In this document: piece by piece, positions 1 to 8,365 of the stretch
Layout of the letters: every line of letters starts with the position of its first letter
Position numbering within the stretch: position 1 is the stretch's first letter
Assembly: GCA_023229795.1 (NCBI GenBank)
Contig: JALNYP010000001.1
Location: 62,001-126,000 of the forward strand
From: Syntrophobacterales bacterium
Lineage (GTDB): Bacteria; Desulfobacterota; Desulfobaccia; Desulfobaccales; 0-14-0-80-60-11
Direction: 5' to 3'
Length of the DNA stretch: 64,000 bases
The notes under the pieces: model-generated
Seen by the model: the letters and a program-made list of their open reading frames with translations, nothing else
The model's database searches: none
Told to the model about the DNA's origin: nothing
Translations under genes and position numbers: made by a program

Positions 1-132
1 TCGTCGTCCACGGCCCCGGGGTCGTCATCGGGGAGCGGCGGCGGCGGGTCCTCCGGCGGCGGGGGCGGGGGTGGCGGGGGGAGCGGCTGGTAGTTTCGTC
101 AGGAACGAGAAGGCGGGAAGAGCGGTAGCCAT
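1..132 (-). pseudogene. Proline-rich ORF, truncated by window edge, apparent frameshift
   Basis: Reading leftwards from an ATG at 132, the frame encodes a short hydrophobic start (MATALPAFSFLTK) and closes after 35 codons. A second frame without a start then gives NYQPLP followed by a long proline run, acidic residues and continuation past position 1. Dropping one A from the AAA at 96-94 joins the two frames into one protein. It is either a true frameshift or a homopolymer sequencing error. I do not recognise a function, no clear ribosome binding site precedes the ATG, and low-complexity GC-rich DNA can give proline runs by chance. Confidence 0.3.
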
Positions 133-270
133 ACGAAAGTGCAGTCAAAGGACATTTTTATCCCGCAGATTTCAGTCTTGGCCTGCACAGGCTGGAAAGC
201 CTGTGCCACCGGTTGACTGCCAAATGGTATCATACCAAGTTGCACCCATAGAAGTCAGGAAACCCTTGAC

Positions 271-332
271 CTGTGGGGGCGCACCTGAGTGTGCGCCCTC
301 AATCCAGGGCGGACACATAGGTCCGCCCCTAC
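271..332. repeat. Double hairpin intergenic repeat
   Basis: Two perfect inverted repeats lie side by side: GGGCGCAC/GTGCGCCC (277-284 and 291-298) and GGGCGGAC/GTCCGCCC (307-314 and 321-328, loop ACATAG), ending in CCTAC. Related hairpins occur at 8289-8340, 8829-8852, 10207-10235 and 52291-52318. The rest of 133-367 shows no gene. The position, downstream of the kinase gene at 368-1336, would also allow a role in transcript ending or stability. Confidence 0.6.
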
Positions 333-367
333 GAGAGATAAATTACCGGTTCGATCGCATCTTGGTA

Positions 368-1336
368 TCAGTTGCCGGGCTCAGGCAGGGTCAGGTGCCA
401 ATCCCGGCAGAGGGGGACTTTGAGGACAAAGGCGGTGCCGAGGCCGGACGGCGAACGCACCTCCAAGGTCCCGCCGAGCCGATCCAGGCGCTCCCGGACG
501 CTGAACAGGGCAAACCCGGGAGGATCATCGCCGATATCCCGGATGGCCAGGCCGTCATGCTCCACCAGGATATGCACCAGGTCCTGCTCCTGCCGCAGGG
601 CGATCTGCACCCGTTGCGCCCGAGACTGCCGGGCCACGCAGGTCAATAAGTCCCGGATCACAATGAACAGCAGGATCTGGCTGTCATCGCAGGGCGGCCA
701 CGCCACCTGCCGCTGCTGGACTTCCACCTTGATTCCATACTGCTCCCCAAATTCTCGGGCCAGCCATTGCAACGCGGCCGCAAAGCCAAGCTCATAGAGC
801 ACCGGGGGACTGAGCTCGCCGGTCAGAGTGCGGATGAACCTGATGCACTTATCCACCTGGTTTCTGGCCTCGCAGAGATCCTGGAGCGTGGAACTCTCGA
901 GGGGAGGGTCGGTCTGGGTGGTCAGGAGACCCAATTTGACCTGGGTCATGGCCAGGATCTGGCCGACCTGCTCATGGAGTTCGGTGGCCAGGCGATGGCG
1001 TTCTTTTTCCTCGACCAGCGACATTTCCGCCACCAAGGCCCGCAACCGGGCCTGATAGAGGAGGCGATGCTCTTCCAGGCGCTGGTGAAGGCGGCCCAAG
1101 GCCGCGCCCACCAGACCGCCGGTGAGGATAAAAAACAGGGACAGGGGCCAGGCATGGAGACTGAAGCTGTGGAGGATGGTGCCGGTGACCGCCAGGGGAG
1201 TCTGATGGCCAAAATATTCATGGAGGTGGTGGGCCACCATGAAGAGCGGATGCCCGGCCAGGGCGCCCACCGCGGCCCCGATCAATAAGCCCTTAAGGAG
1301 GTGCCGGGAAACCGGCCTTACCGGCTGATCAGGCAT
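368..1336 (-). CDS. Membrane histidine kinase, NarX/DegS-type, with atypical N-box
   Basis: A 322-residue sensor kinase. Two hydrophobic segments near residues 15-36 and 60-82 flank a short extracytoplasmic stretch, so the sensor part is small. A HisKA_3 dimerisation/phosphoacceptor helix follows, with the motif LATELHEQVGQ (phosphoacceptor His about 121), and then a HATPase-like domain to the C terminus with a recognisable final G-rich part (SGLGTAF). The N-box normally reads ELLxNxxKHA with a conserved Asn; here it reads RDLLTCVARQS with no Asn, and the DxGxG segment is also worn (VEHDGLAIRDIGDD). Kinase activity may therefore be weak or absent. No partner response regulator is adjacent; purC lies 48 bp upstream on the same strand. 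Family assignment is firm, signal unknown. Confidence 0.8.
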   Translation of the reverse strand: MPDQPVRPVSRHLLKGLLIGAAVGALAGHPLFMVAHHLHEYFGHQTPLAVTGTILHSFSLHAWPLSLFFILTGGLVGAALGRLHQRLEEHRLLYQARLRALVAEMSLVEEKERHRLATELHEQVGQILAMTQVKLGLLTTQTDPPLESSTLQDLCEARNQVDKCIRFIRTLTGELSPPVLYELGFAAALQWLAREFGEQYGIKVEVQQRQVAWPPCDDSQILLFIVIRDLLTCVARQSRAQRVQIALRQEQDLVHILVEHDGLAIRDIGDDPPGFALFSVRERLDRLGGTLEVRSPSGLGTAFVLKVPLCRDWHLTLPEPGN

Positions 1337-1384
1337 CGGTCAGCCTGCGTCCCGGGGCTTGGAGGGCGCCGTCAAGTGTGTCCC

Positions 1385-2278
1385 CTACCGTAACTCTTCT
1401 CCGGTGAGGGTCTGGAGCGCCTGCAGATAGCGGGCCCGGGTGTTGGCCAGGACGTCGGCGGGCAAGGGCGGCGGCGGAGGTTGCTTGTTCCAGCCCAGGG
1501 ATTCCAGGTAGTCCCGGAGGTATTGCTTGTCATAACTCTTTTGGGGGCCGCCGGGGCGGTAGTCCTCCTGGGGCCAGAAGCGGGAAGAGTCGGGGGTCAG
1601 GACTTCGTCGATGAGGAGCAGCTCACCGTTGGCCAGTCCGAACTCGAACTTGGTGTCGGCAATGATGATGCCTCGGGGTTCGGCCCACGCCAGGGCCCTG
1701 ATGTAGATGGCCAGGCTCAGGTCTCTGACCTTGGCCGCCAGCTCCGCCCCGATCCGCCCGGCCATGGTCTCAAAGGAGATATTCTCGTCGTGGGTGCCCA
1801 ACTCGGCCTTGGTGGAGGGGGTAAAGATGGGCGCCGGCAATTTCTGGGACTCCACCAGCCCCGGGGGCAGGGAAAGGCCGCCGATAGCGCCGCTCTGACG
1901 GTATTCGGCCCAACCGGAGCCGGAGAGGTAGCCCCGGACGATGCACTCCACCGGCAGGGGCAGGCACTTGCGCACCAGCATGGTGCGGCCCTGCAACATC
2001 TCTTTATACGGCCGGCAGGCCGGGGGAAAATCTTCCACCTGCAGGGAAACCAGGTGGTTGGGGGTCAAATCCGCCAGGTGCCGGAACCAGAAGGCGGACA
2101 ATTGGGTGAGGATGCGGCCCTTGTCGGGGATGGGTTCGGCCATCACCACGTCAAAGGCGGAGATGCGGTCCGTGGCCACCAGGAGCAGTTTATCCCCCAG
2201 ATCGTAAATGTCCCGGACTTTGCCCTGGTGCCGGGGACCCAGGTCGGGAAAGGCAGTGGTCATGACCGGGGTATTCAT
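1385..2278 (-). CDS. purC: Phosphoribosylaminoimidazole-succinocarboxamide synthase
   Basis: SAICAR synthetase joins CAIR and aspartate using ATP in step 8 of purine synthesis. The 297-residue protein is full length for the longer bacterial/fungal-type PurC. Visible family signatures include [27 protein letters not shown] at the N terminus (start of the ATP-grasp-like fold), [14 protein letters not shown], and the SAICAR signature region ending in [10 protein letters not shown] and [14 protein letters not shown]. Its ATG overlaps the stop of the upstream pseudokinase gene (ATGA, 2278-2275), implying translational coupling. Cytoplasmic. Assignment is very secure. Confidence 0.96.
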   Translation of the reverse strand: MNTPVMTTAFPDLGPRHQGKVRDIYDLGDKLLLVATDRISAFDVVMAEPIPDKGRILTQLSAFWFRHLADLTPNHLVSLQVEDFPPACRPYKEMLQGRTMLVRKCLPLPVECIVRGYLSGSGWAEYRQSGAIGGLSLPPGLVESQKLPAPIFTPSTKAELGTHDENISFETMAGRIGAELAAKVRDLSLAIYIRALAWAEPRGIIIADTKFEFGLANGELLLIDEVLTPDSSRFWPQEDYRPGGPQKSYDKQYLRDYLESLGWNKQPPPPPLPADVLANTRARYLQALQTLTGEELR

Positions 2279-3792
2279 CGGGTTGGCCTCCTGGATGGCT
2301 GGTTATTGGCGGTCTTGGACGGCAGTTTCACTACCTTGGCGGTGATCTTTTCCTGGGTTTTAATGCGGCCGGCGGCGTCCTCCGCGGCCTTGGCCCCGGT
2401 GAGGGGGCCCACCTGGACCACATACAGTTTCTTATTCCCGGTCTTCCGCGCGATGACCACGGCCTTCAGGTTCTTGGCCCGCAGGCGCTGCTGCAGGGTT
2501 TGGGCCTGCTTCAGGTTGCCGTAAGTGGCAACCACCACCAGGTAGCGCTCATTTTGGGCCTCGCGGCTGACTTCGGCCGGGTGACCCGGAGCGGAGGGCT
2601 GGCCGGCTGCCGCCGGTTGCGGGGAGGGGCCGAACTCGCCGGTCTCCACCAGGGGCGGCCCGCCGCCCATCGGCGGCAGACCAGCCGGCAAGGCTACTTT
2701 GGCCGGCGGCGGTAAGGGCGCCGGCTGGCGGCGCATTTTCGTCCCGGCAATAATGAGGGCCACGACCAGGACGGCCAGGCCCAGGCCCCACCAGAGGCGC
2801 CGGGGCAACTGCTTCAGGGCGTTCACCTGGGGGGCGGCCAGTTCCTTGGCTTTTTGGATATAAGGCAAACCCGATTCCCAGACCTTCTTCAGCCAGGGCC
2901 CGGCTTGAGCCAGGGGCTGCCAGCCGGCCCCGGATTTTTCCGACCGCCGGGAGGGAAGGCGCTTTTTGCCGCCGCCGTGAATGAGTTCCCGGGCCTGGCG
3001 CAACTGGCTGACAAAGGCGCCGGCATGAGGCAGGCGCTCCTCGGGGTCCTCCGACAGGCAGCGCAACAGCACGTTCTGCAGGGAGAGAGGGATCTCTTCC
3101 AGGTCCACCGGGGGATATTCCAGGCGATAAGGAAAGGGCTCGTCAAAGGTCAGGGCATAAGGCAGGCTGCCGGCCACCAGCCGGAACCCCAGAACCCCCA
3201 GGGAAAATACATTGCCGGCGGGAGTGACATTATCTCCCTGGATGACCTCGGGGGGCACATACGCCTTGAGCTCCAGGTGCAGCGGCTGATCTTCGTAGGC
3301 CGGGGCGAAGGCAAAATTGGCCAGGCGGAGGTCTTCCCCGTGCAGCAGGATGTTATCGGGGCTGAGGGACTGGTGCACTTCTCCCTGTTGATGGGCATAG
3401 GCCAGGGTCTGCCCCAGGAGTTCGAGCAAGTCCAGGGCCTGCCCCATGCTGAACCGCACCGGCCGGGCCAACTGGGTCATCAGGCTCTCGCCTAAGAAGG
3501 GTTCCTCCACCAGGTAGAGAAATTTCTCGGCCTTGTCCACGTGAAAGACCCCCAGGATCTGGGGGTGGCGCAGCTTCCGTCCCAAGACGGCCTGGCGTTC
3601 AAACATGTCCCGGGCCGCAGCCCACTCCGGGGCATCCCGGGCCAGAAGCTTCAAACCAACCTCGGTTCTGAGGAGATTATCCTGGGCCAGCCATACCCCT
3701 CCCCAAGGTTCGTCCCGGAGGGAGCGCACGATGAGATACCTCTGCCCGACCAGTTCGTGGCCTTCGGGATGCTCGGACCGGTTTTGGCTCAT
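2275..3792 (-). CDS. Membrane-anchored pseudokinase with C-terminal SPOR domain
   Basis: The 505-residue protein has a Ser/Thr-kinase fold at about 15-270, a charged linker, one transmembrane helix at about 333-350, a proline-rich stretch and a SPOR-like domain at about 415-490. The kinase keeps the ATP lysine (VGLK, K48) and the Asn of the catalytic loop (N147). The HRD motif is replaced by H140-Q-S142, DFG by N159-F-A161, and the glycine loop is poor, so phosphotransfer is unlikely by normal chemistry. SPOR domains bind denuded septal peptidoglycan; with this topology it would sit outside the membrane. The inferred role is a septum- or envelope-linked scaffold. It overlaps purC by 4 bp. Confidence 0.8.
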   Translation of the reverse strand: MSQNRSEHPEGHELVGQRYLIVRSLRDEPWGGVWLAQDNLLRTEVGLKLLARDAPEWAAARDMFERQAVLGRKLRHPQILGVFHVDKAEKFLYLVEEPFLGESLMTQLARPVRFSMGQALDLLELLGQTLAYAHQQGEVHQSLSPDNILLHGEDLRLANFAFAPAYEDQPLHLELKAYVPPEVIQGDNVTPAGNVFSLGVLGFRLVAGSLPYALTFDEPFPYRLEYPPVDLEEIPLSLQNVLLRCLSEDPEERLPHAGAFVSQLRQARELIHGGGKKRLPSRRSEKSGAGWQPLAQAGPWLKKVWESGLPYIQKAKELAAPQVNALKQLPRRLWWGLGLAVLVVALIIAGTKMRRQPAPLPPPAKVALPAGLPPMGGGPPLVETGEFGPSPQPAAAGQPSAPGHPAEVSREAQNERYLVVVATYGNLKQAQTLQQRLRAKNLKAVVIARKTGNKKLYVVQVGPLTGAKAAEDAAGRIKTQEKITAKVVKLPSKTANNQPSRRPTR

Positions 3793-4083
3793 GTCTGCCT
3801 CGGCTGGGTGAATTGGCCTGATGATCAGCCCGATTCACCATAACACAAATCCGGCCGGCAAAAAAGTCCTTTCGGCCCGGGAGCCCCCAGGGTTGCGGCA
3901 AGGACGCCACGGACACGGGTCATGATTGAGGCCCATGACCGGCAGGAGCGAGGCGCGGGAGCATCGCCAACCGCTGCCTTTTTCCCGGCCATGGTTGAAT
4001 TCATCCGGAGCCGCGTTACATTGATAAGGAAAGGATTTTTTCCGAGAGGCGCCTGGTGGGAAACCATGGCGGCGGGATTCTTC
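3793..4083. other. Divergent intergenic region
   Basis: This holds the upstream DNA of the pseudokinase gene (minus) and of the phosphatidyltransferase gene (plus). An open frame continues upstream of 4084 to an ATG at 3922, but its extra residues are charged and unlike the family N terminus. I see no RNA gene or strong hairpin here. Confidence 0.4.
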
Positions 4084-4686
4084 ATGTCTTTGGCTAACCT
4101 TATTACCCTGGCCCGGTTGCCGCTGTTGTTGACGGTGGTGGCTTTGCTGTTCGTGCCCAATTTCGCAGTGCGGCTGGCGGGCCTAGGGCTGTTGATCATC
4201 CTGTTTCTCCTGGATTGGTTTGACGGCTACGTGGCCCGGCTGCGGGACGAAGTCACCGAACTGGGCGCGGTGTTGGATATCGCCCTGGACCGGTCGGTGG
4301 AAAATATCCTCTGGATCACCTTCATGTATCTGGGGCTGGTGCCCCTGTGGGTGCCCATCGTCTTTTTGCTCCGCTCTTTTGTGATCGACGGGATTCGGGG
4401 GGTGGCGCTCGTCCGGGGACACTCCGGTTTCGGGATGATGCACTCGGCCCTGGGGCGTTTCCTGGTGGCCTCACGCTTCATGCGGGCCCTCTACGGCCTG
4501 GCCAAAAGTGTGATCTTCGGCCTCCTTTACCTCACCTGGGCCCTGGCCCTTAAAGACCCCGATATTCTGATCACCTTGCATCCGCTCAACCAAGCTCTTA
4601 TATTTTTTACAACAGGACTGTGCATCATTCGAGGCATCCCGGTAATCCAGGATGGCCGCATCTTTTTTAGATCCGGGAAAGCCTAA
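4084..4686 (+). CDS. CDP-alcohol phosphatidyltransferase family protein
   Basis: An integral membrane enzyme that transfers a phosphatidyl group from a CDP-alcohol to a second alcohol (PgsA-like family). The signature DGxxARx8GxxxDxxxD is complete: DGYVAR, eight residues, GAVLDIALD. Several hydrophobic helices follow. The chosen start, MSLANLITLARLPL, matches the usual family N terminus; ATGs at 4066 and 3922 are in frame but add atypical sequence. The next gene encodes a HAD phosphatase, so the pair could make and dephosphorylate a phospholipid head-group intermediate such as phosphatidylglycerol phosphate. The exact alcohol acceptor cannot be told from the sequence. Confidence 0.88.
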   Translation: MSLANLITLARLPLLLTVVALLFVPNFAVRLAGLGLLIILFLLDWFDGYVARLRDEVTELGAVLDIALDRSVENILWITFMYLGLVPLWVPIVFLLRSFVIDGIRGVALVRGHSGFGMMHSALGRFLVASRFMRALYGLAKSVIFGLLYLTWALALKDPDILITLHPLNQALIFFTTGLCIIRGIPVIQDGRIFFRSGKA

Positions 4687-4727
4687 CCTCGAGGCACGCC
4701 GCGGGCACCTTGCCGCCGGAGGACACT

Positions 4728-5360
4728 ATGAGCCGGGTGGTGGCCATATTCGATGTAGATCAGACCCTGGTTCAGGGCTATACGGAACGACTCTTTTTTC
4801 GATATCTGGTGCGCCGGGGCCTGCTCCGCATGCCCCAGGCCCTGGCTTACCTCGGCCAACTGGCCTGCAATCCCCAGGAGCGGTTCCAGGACAAGCGTTA
4901 CCTGGAGGGGCTGGAGGTGGAGGAAGTGATCCACCTGGCCCGGCGGTGCTACCAGGAAGACATCTCCCCGCGGGTGAGTACCACCGGCCTGGCCTGTGTG
5001 GTGGAACACCAGACCCGGGGCCATGCCATTGCGCTCTTGAGCGGCTCCCTGTCCCTGCTCCTGACGCCGTTGCAGGAGGAACTGGGGGCGGACTGGCTCA
5101 TCGCCACGGAATTGCACCGGACGAACGGCAGATTTACCGGGGAGATCGCCGGCCTGCACCCTCGAGGGCCCAACAAATTGTCCCTGTTGCAGGAGTTGTC
5201 CCGGATCAACGGCCTGGATCTAGCCCGGTCTTACGCCTACGGCGACCATATCCAGGATTCCCATTTGTTCCGGACTATCGGGAATCCCGTCGCGGTCAAT
5301 CCGTCCTGGCGCTTGAAACGCCAGGCCCGCAAAAACCACTGGCCGATCCGGTATTTTTAA
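4728..5360 (+). CDS. HAD-IB family phosphatase (SerB-like)
   Basis: A 210-residue haloacid dehalogenase-type phosphatase. Motif I is FDVDQTL (nucleophile and acid Asp), motif II lies at ALLSGS, the lysine at GPNKL, and motif III is YGDHIQDSHLF. The region between motifs I and II is a helical cap, as in HAD-IB proteins. The start at 4728 has a good ribosome binding site (GGAGG at 4718-4722); an ATG at 4710 is upstream of it. It follows the CDP-alcohol phosphatidyltransferase by about 40 bp. Small phosphorylated alcohols or phosphatidylglycerol phosphate are plausible substrates, but this is inference. Confidence 0.87.
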   Translation: MSRVVAIFDVDQTLVQGYTERLFFRYLVRRGLLRMPQALAYLGQLACNPQERFQDKRYLEGLEVEEVIHLARRCYQEDISPRVSTTGLACVVEHQTRGHAIALLSGSLSLLLTPLQEELGADWLIATELHRTNGRFTGEIAGLHPRGPNKLSLLQELSRINGLDLARSYAYGDHIQDSHLFRTIGNPVAVNPSWRLKRQARKNHWPIRYF

Positions 5361-5512
5361 GTTTTCTTCCCCGCCATCCGAACCCGCCATCCGAGGATGC
5401 CTAGAGAGAATCAGGGCCGAGTCGCGCCTGGACCCCAAATTATTTTTCCTGTACAATCTACCCATTAAATTGACAGGGCAAATCTTTTAGAGTAGTCAAT
5501 AATAGGGGTGCT

Positions 5513-5722
5513 ATGGACGAAGCTCTGATCCGACAACTGAAAAACCGCGTAGAGGAAGAACTGCAGCAGCGGGAAGCGGCGCTCCTGGAGTTTTGGCTGC
5601 AGGAAATGAAGAATATCCTGGTCAAGCGTCACCACGAGTTGGCGGGATTACAAAGCGACATGAAAAACATGGTCGCCCGCATGGAGACTCGGCTCCGCAC
5701 CCTTAAGGGGAGTTCCAGATAA
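5513..5722 (+). CDS. Small coiled-coil protein, function unknown
   Basis: A 69-residue, highly charged, alpha-helical protein without cysteines or membrane segments; the spacing of Leu, Ile and Met suggests a coiled coil throughout. It ends one base before queD (5724), so the two are probably co-transcribed and coupled. I do not recognise a family. The start ATG follows GGGGTG, a weak ribosome binding site. The preceding 150 bp contains no other gene. Confidence 0.6.
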   Translation: MDEALIRQLKNRVEEELQQREAALLEFWLQEMKNILVKRHHELAGLQSDMKNMVARMETRLRTLKGSSR

Positions 5723-5723
5723 C

Positions 5724-6095
5724 ATGTATGAAGTTAAAATCGTCACGCAGTTTGCCGCAGCCCATCGGCTGGAAAATTTTTATGGGAAATGTGAATCACT
5801 CCACGGCCATAATTGGAAGGTGGAGGTTTTCCTGGCAGGGAAGAGTCTCGATGAGGCCGGGCTGCTGATGGATTTCGGCGTGCTCAAGGCCCGTGCCAAA
5901 GAGGTGCTGGAAGAGATCGACCATAAATACCTGAATGAACTGCCGGCCTTTCAGGACCGCAATCCTTCGTCGGAAAATCTGGCCCGTTACCTGTTCGAAC
6001 GCCTCGGGGCCATTTTAAATCGGGAGGGGGCGAAAATCCAACGGGTCAACGTCTGGGAATCCGATACCTCCTGCGCCTCCTATTATCCGGGCTGA
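5724..6095 (+). CDS. queD: 6-carboxytetrahydropterin synthase (QueD / PTPS family)
   Basis: A 123-residue member of the 6-pyruvoyltetrahydropterin synthase family, of QueD length. QueD converts dihydroneopterin triphosphate to 6-carboxytetrahydropterin in 7-deazaguanine (queuosine) synthesis. Zinc ligands H14, H27 and H29 (SLHGHNW) and the catalytic C23 (GKCESLHGH) are present, as is the ESDTS(C) C-terminal motif. No other queuosine gene is adjacent, but a QueC-like gene of the Qat type lies 3 kb away at 8866-10188. A related pterin synthase role cannot be excluded. Confidence 0.9.
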   Translation: MYEVKIVTQFAAAHRLENFYGKCESLHGHNWKVEVFLAGKSLDEAGLLMDFGVLKARAKEVLEEIDHKYLNELPAFQDRNPSSENLARYLFERLGAILNREGAKIQRVNVWESDTSCASYYPG

Positions 6096-6102
6096 AGGGA
6101 CT

Positions 6103-6513
6103 TTGAACAAAGTCTGTCTTTTAGCCTGCCTGGCGGGACTTATCCTGGGGACGGTAAGCTGGTTGGGGGCGCAAACCGGCTCTCTGACCGAAGCCCCGGC
6201 TACCATGATCCTGAGAATTTCCGGCCCGGGTTTCGGCCGCAAGCCGCCGGTGGCGTTCAGCCACCGGGAGCACGAAGCCGGACGGGTGGCCTGCACCCAG
6301 TGCCATCACGACTACCGGGGGCGGCGCAACGTCTGGCGCCAGGGGCTGCCGGTGGAAAAATGCCAGGCCTGCCATGGCCTCAGGCCCGAGCCGCGCCGCC
6401 TGGATTTGAAGAACGCCTTCCATCGCCAATGTAAAGGGTGCCCCCTGAGGCTGCAGCAGCAGGGCCGACGGGCCGGACCCATTGATTGCCGGGACTGCCA
6501 CCGCCGAAGTTGA
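6103..6513 (+). CDS. Small multihaem cytochrome c, class III-like, one haem motif lost
   Basis: A 136-residue exported protein with an N-terminal signal peptide (hydrophobic core about 5-22). CXXCH haem sites are at C64-H68, C87-H91 and C129-H133. A fourth cysteine pair at C110-C113 is followed by Pro, not His, so this site cannot be a standard haem site. Extra histidines at 54, 57, 69 and 107 can serve as distal ligands. The spacing resembles tetrahaem cytochrome c3-type domains. A periplasmic electron-transfer role is inferred. The start is TTG at 6103 with GAAGGGA upstream; queD ends 7 bp before. Confidence 0.78.
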   Translation: MNKVCLLACLAGLILGTVSWLGAQTGSLTEAPATMILRISGPGFGRKPPVAFSHREHEAGRVACTQCHHDYRGRRNVWRQGLPVEKCQACHGLRPEPRRLDLKNAFHRQCKGCPLRLQQQGRRAGPIDCRDCHRRS

Positions 6514-6597
6514 AACCTGGAAGCCGCAAGAACCCCGGCCCGACATATGGTCGCCAAGACTTGAGAGACATGCAGATAGACTCTCCAGCAGGGAGTT

Positions 6598-7767
6598 GTG
6601 ATTAAAGAGTCGATCACCTCCTTAATCCGGACACTGCACCGGGAACGGGTCTTCGCCCTGATCCTGACCCTGGCGGTGATCCTGCTGTTGGGGGCCCTCG
6701 GCTTCAGCCTGGTCGAACCCTCCGAAGGGCCGTGGTGGGCTCGGTTCGCCCGGGCCTTGTGGTGGGGTATGGTCACCCTGACCACCGTGGGCTATGGGGA
6801 CGTGGTTCCCGTCACCTTCCTGGGCCGTCTGGTGGGCGTCGGCCTCATGGTGATCGGGGTTATCAGCCTGTCCCTGGTTACCGCCACGGTGGCCTCGGTA
6901 TTCATTGAACGCAAGTTTCGCCGGGAGAAAGGCTTGGAAGCGATCAAAGCTGCGCAGCACATCCTGATCCTGGGTTGGCCGGAAGATGCCGAGACCCTGC
7001 TGGACCAGTTGCTCAAACGGCTGCCCATGAACATCCCCGTGGTCCTGGTCAACAAGGCCACCCCGGAAGAGATGGACGCCCTCAAAGAAAAATACCCCCA
7101 TCAGACGATATTCTATCTCCGGGGAGATTATTCCCGGGAAGAAATCCTCCTGAAGGCCAATGTCAAAGGGGCCATCAAGGCCATCATCCTGGCCGACCGG
7201 CAGGCGGGAGAGACCGCGCTCCAGGTGGATCAACGCACCCTGTTCACCGCGCTCACCTTAAAGGCCATCCATACCAAGATTCGCATCATGGCCGAGCTGC
7301 TGCGGGCGGAGAACCGCTCCTACCTGGAGCGCGCCGGGGCCGAAGAGGTGCTGATCCGCGGACAATACGACAGCTCCCTGCTGGCCGGGGCCATCGCCTC
7401 CCCGGCCCTGTTCCGCGTCTATACCTCCCTGTTGATTGGAGACGGACAGGGATTGTGGGACGTAGAAATCCCCAGCACGTTCCATGGCCATCCCCTGGCG
7501 GAGTTTTCCTCCTATCTTCAGGAACAGCACCAGGCCATCCTCATCGGCCTCTATACCGAGGGCCGGTCCCTGAGCCTGGAGGACTTGCTGTCCGACGAGC
7601 CCTCCGCCATTGATGACTTCATCCGGCGCAAGTTCGCCGAGACCAAGATGACCCATCTCCTGGGCCGCACCAAGGTCGATTACCAAATCAATCCCCCGCT
7701 TGCCCAGACCCTGGGGCCCCGCCAGTTCGCGGTGGTCATCTCTCCCCAAAGGCCGGAATTCTCATGA
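6598..7767 (+). CDS. Two-TM potassium channel with cytoplasmic RCK (TrkA-N) domain
   Basis: A 389-residue ion channel. Two transmembrane helices (about 17-38 and 76-103) flank a pore loop with the K+ selectivity filter TTVGYGD (62-68). A TrkA-N/RCK domain begins at about 120 (HILILGW) and is followed by a C-terminal regulatory part. Four subunits should form a K+-selective pore in the cytoplasmic membrane, gated by ligands on the RCK ring. The start is GTG at 6598 after AGCAGGGAG. The stop overlaps the next gene (ATGA at 7764-7767), which encodes a cyclic-nucleotide-binding domain, so channel and sensor are probably made together. Confidence 0.92.
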   Translation: MIKESITSLIRTLHRERVFALILTLAVILLLGALGFSLVEPSEGPWWARFARALWWGMVTLTTVGYGDVVPVTFLGRLVGVGLMVIGVISLSLVTATVASVFIERKFRREKGLEAIKAAQHILILGWPEDAETLLDQLLKRLPMNIPVVLVNKATPEEMDALKEKYPHQTIFYLRGDYSREEILLKANVKGAIKAIILADRQAGETALQVDQRTLFTALTLKAIHTKIRIMAELLRAENRSYLERAGAEEVLIRGQYDSSLLAGAIASPALFRVYTSLLIGDGQGLWDVEIPSTFHGHPLAEFSSYLQEQHQAILIGLYTEGRSLSLEDLLSDEPSAIDDFIRRKFAETKMTHLLGRTKVDYQINPPLAQTLGPRQFAVVISPQRPEFS

Positions 7768-8261
7768 CGGACTCCGCCTTTTTCCGGAAAATATATCTCT
7801 TCCAGGACCTCGAAGATGATGAAATCAAGGCGGTATTGCAGCGCACCGCGCCAAGGGAATTCCCGGCCGGGGCCGTCATTATCCAGGAAGGAGACCCGGG
7901 AGACAGCCTCTTCATCATGACCTCCGGGGAAGTGGAGATCACCAAGCAACTCACCCTGGTCATGGATGAAGACACTCCCAAAGAGCGGGTGATGATCCGC
8001 CTGAACGCGGAAAACGGGGTCTATTTCGGGGAGATGGCCCTGCTGGAAAACGAGACCCGGTCAGCCACGGTGACCGCCTCGACTGATTGCAAATTATTGG
8101 AACTGCATCAAAAGGATTTTCTGGACCTGATCTGGCACCAGCCGGTCATGGGGGTCAAGCTCCTGCTGCGTCTGTCCCAGGTCCTGTCCCGGCATCTGCG
8201 CAAAACCAACCAGGACGTGATCAAACTGACCACCGCCCTGGCCGTCTCCCTGGGGGGGTAA
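7764..8261 (+). CDS. Cyclic-nucleotide-binding domain protein
   Basis: A 165-residue protein that is almost entirely one CNBD: the N-terminal helix, the beta-roll with FPAGAVIIQEGDPGDSLFIM, and a phosphate-binding cassette region at YFGEMALLENETRSATV. A charged insertion (MDEDTPKERVMI) lies between strands. There is no DNA-binding helix-turn-helix, unlike Crp/Fnr regulators, and no membrane segment. Overlap with the K+ channel gene suggests it acts as a detached gating subunit sensing a nucleotide; this is inference. It ends before a degenerate intergenic repeat. Confidence 0.88.
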   Translation: MTDSAFFRKIYLFQDLEDDEIKAVLQRTAPREFPAGAVIIQEGDPGDSLFIMTSGEVEITKQLTLVMDEDTPKERVMIRLNAENGVYFGEMALLENETRSATVTASTDCKLLELHQKDFLDLIWHQPVMGVKLLLRLSQVLSRHLRKTNQDVIKLTTALAVSLGG

Positions 8262-8288
8262 GGCGGCATTTGCCCCCGGAATTATGGG

Positions 8289-8340
8289 GGCGCACTTACT
8301 GGAACTCCTTTACACCGGGGACACGCAGGTCCCCCCTACA
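8289..8340. repeat. Degenerate copy of the CGCCCC-type intergenic hairpin
   Basis: It begins GGGGGCGCAC like the copy at 271-332 and ends GGGGACacgcagGTCCCCCCTAC, with a 6-bp stem. It lies between the cyclic-nucleotide-binding gene and cdd and looks like an eroded member of the same family. Confidence 0.45.
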
Positions 8341-8365
8341 GATCGTGGCACCTCCAAAGGTCTTT

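Noticed and set aside
1481..2524. A 347-codon plus-strand frame
   Set aside because: Complement of purC and part of the pseudokinase gene; no motif, and both minus-strand genes are certain.
8087..8365. Extended N terminus of cytidine deaminase
   Set aside because: It overlaps the cyclic-nucleotide-binding gene in another frame and the repeat; the family start is at 8366.
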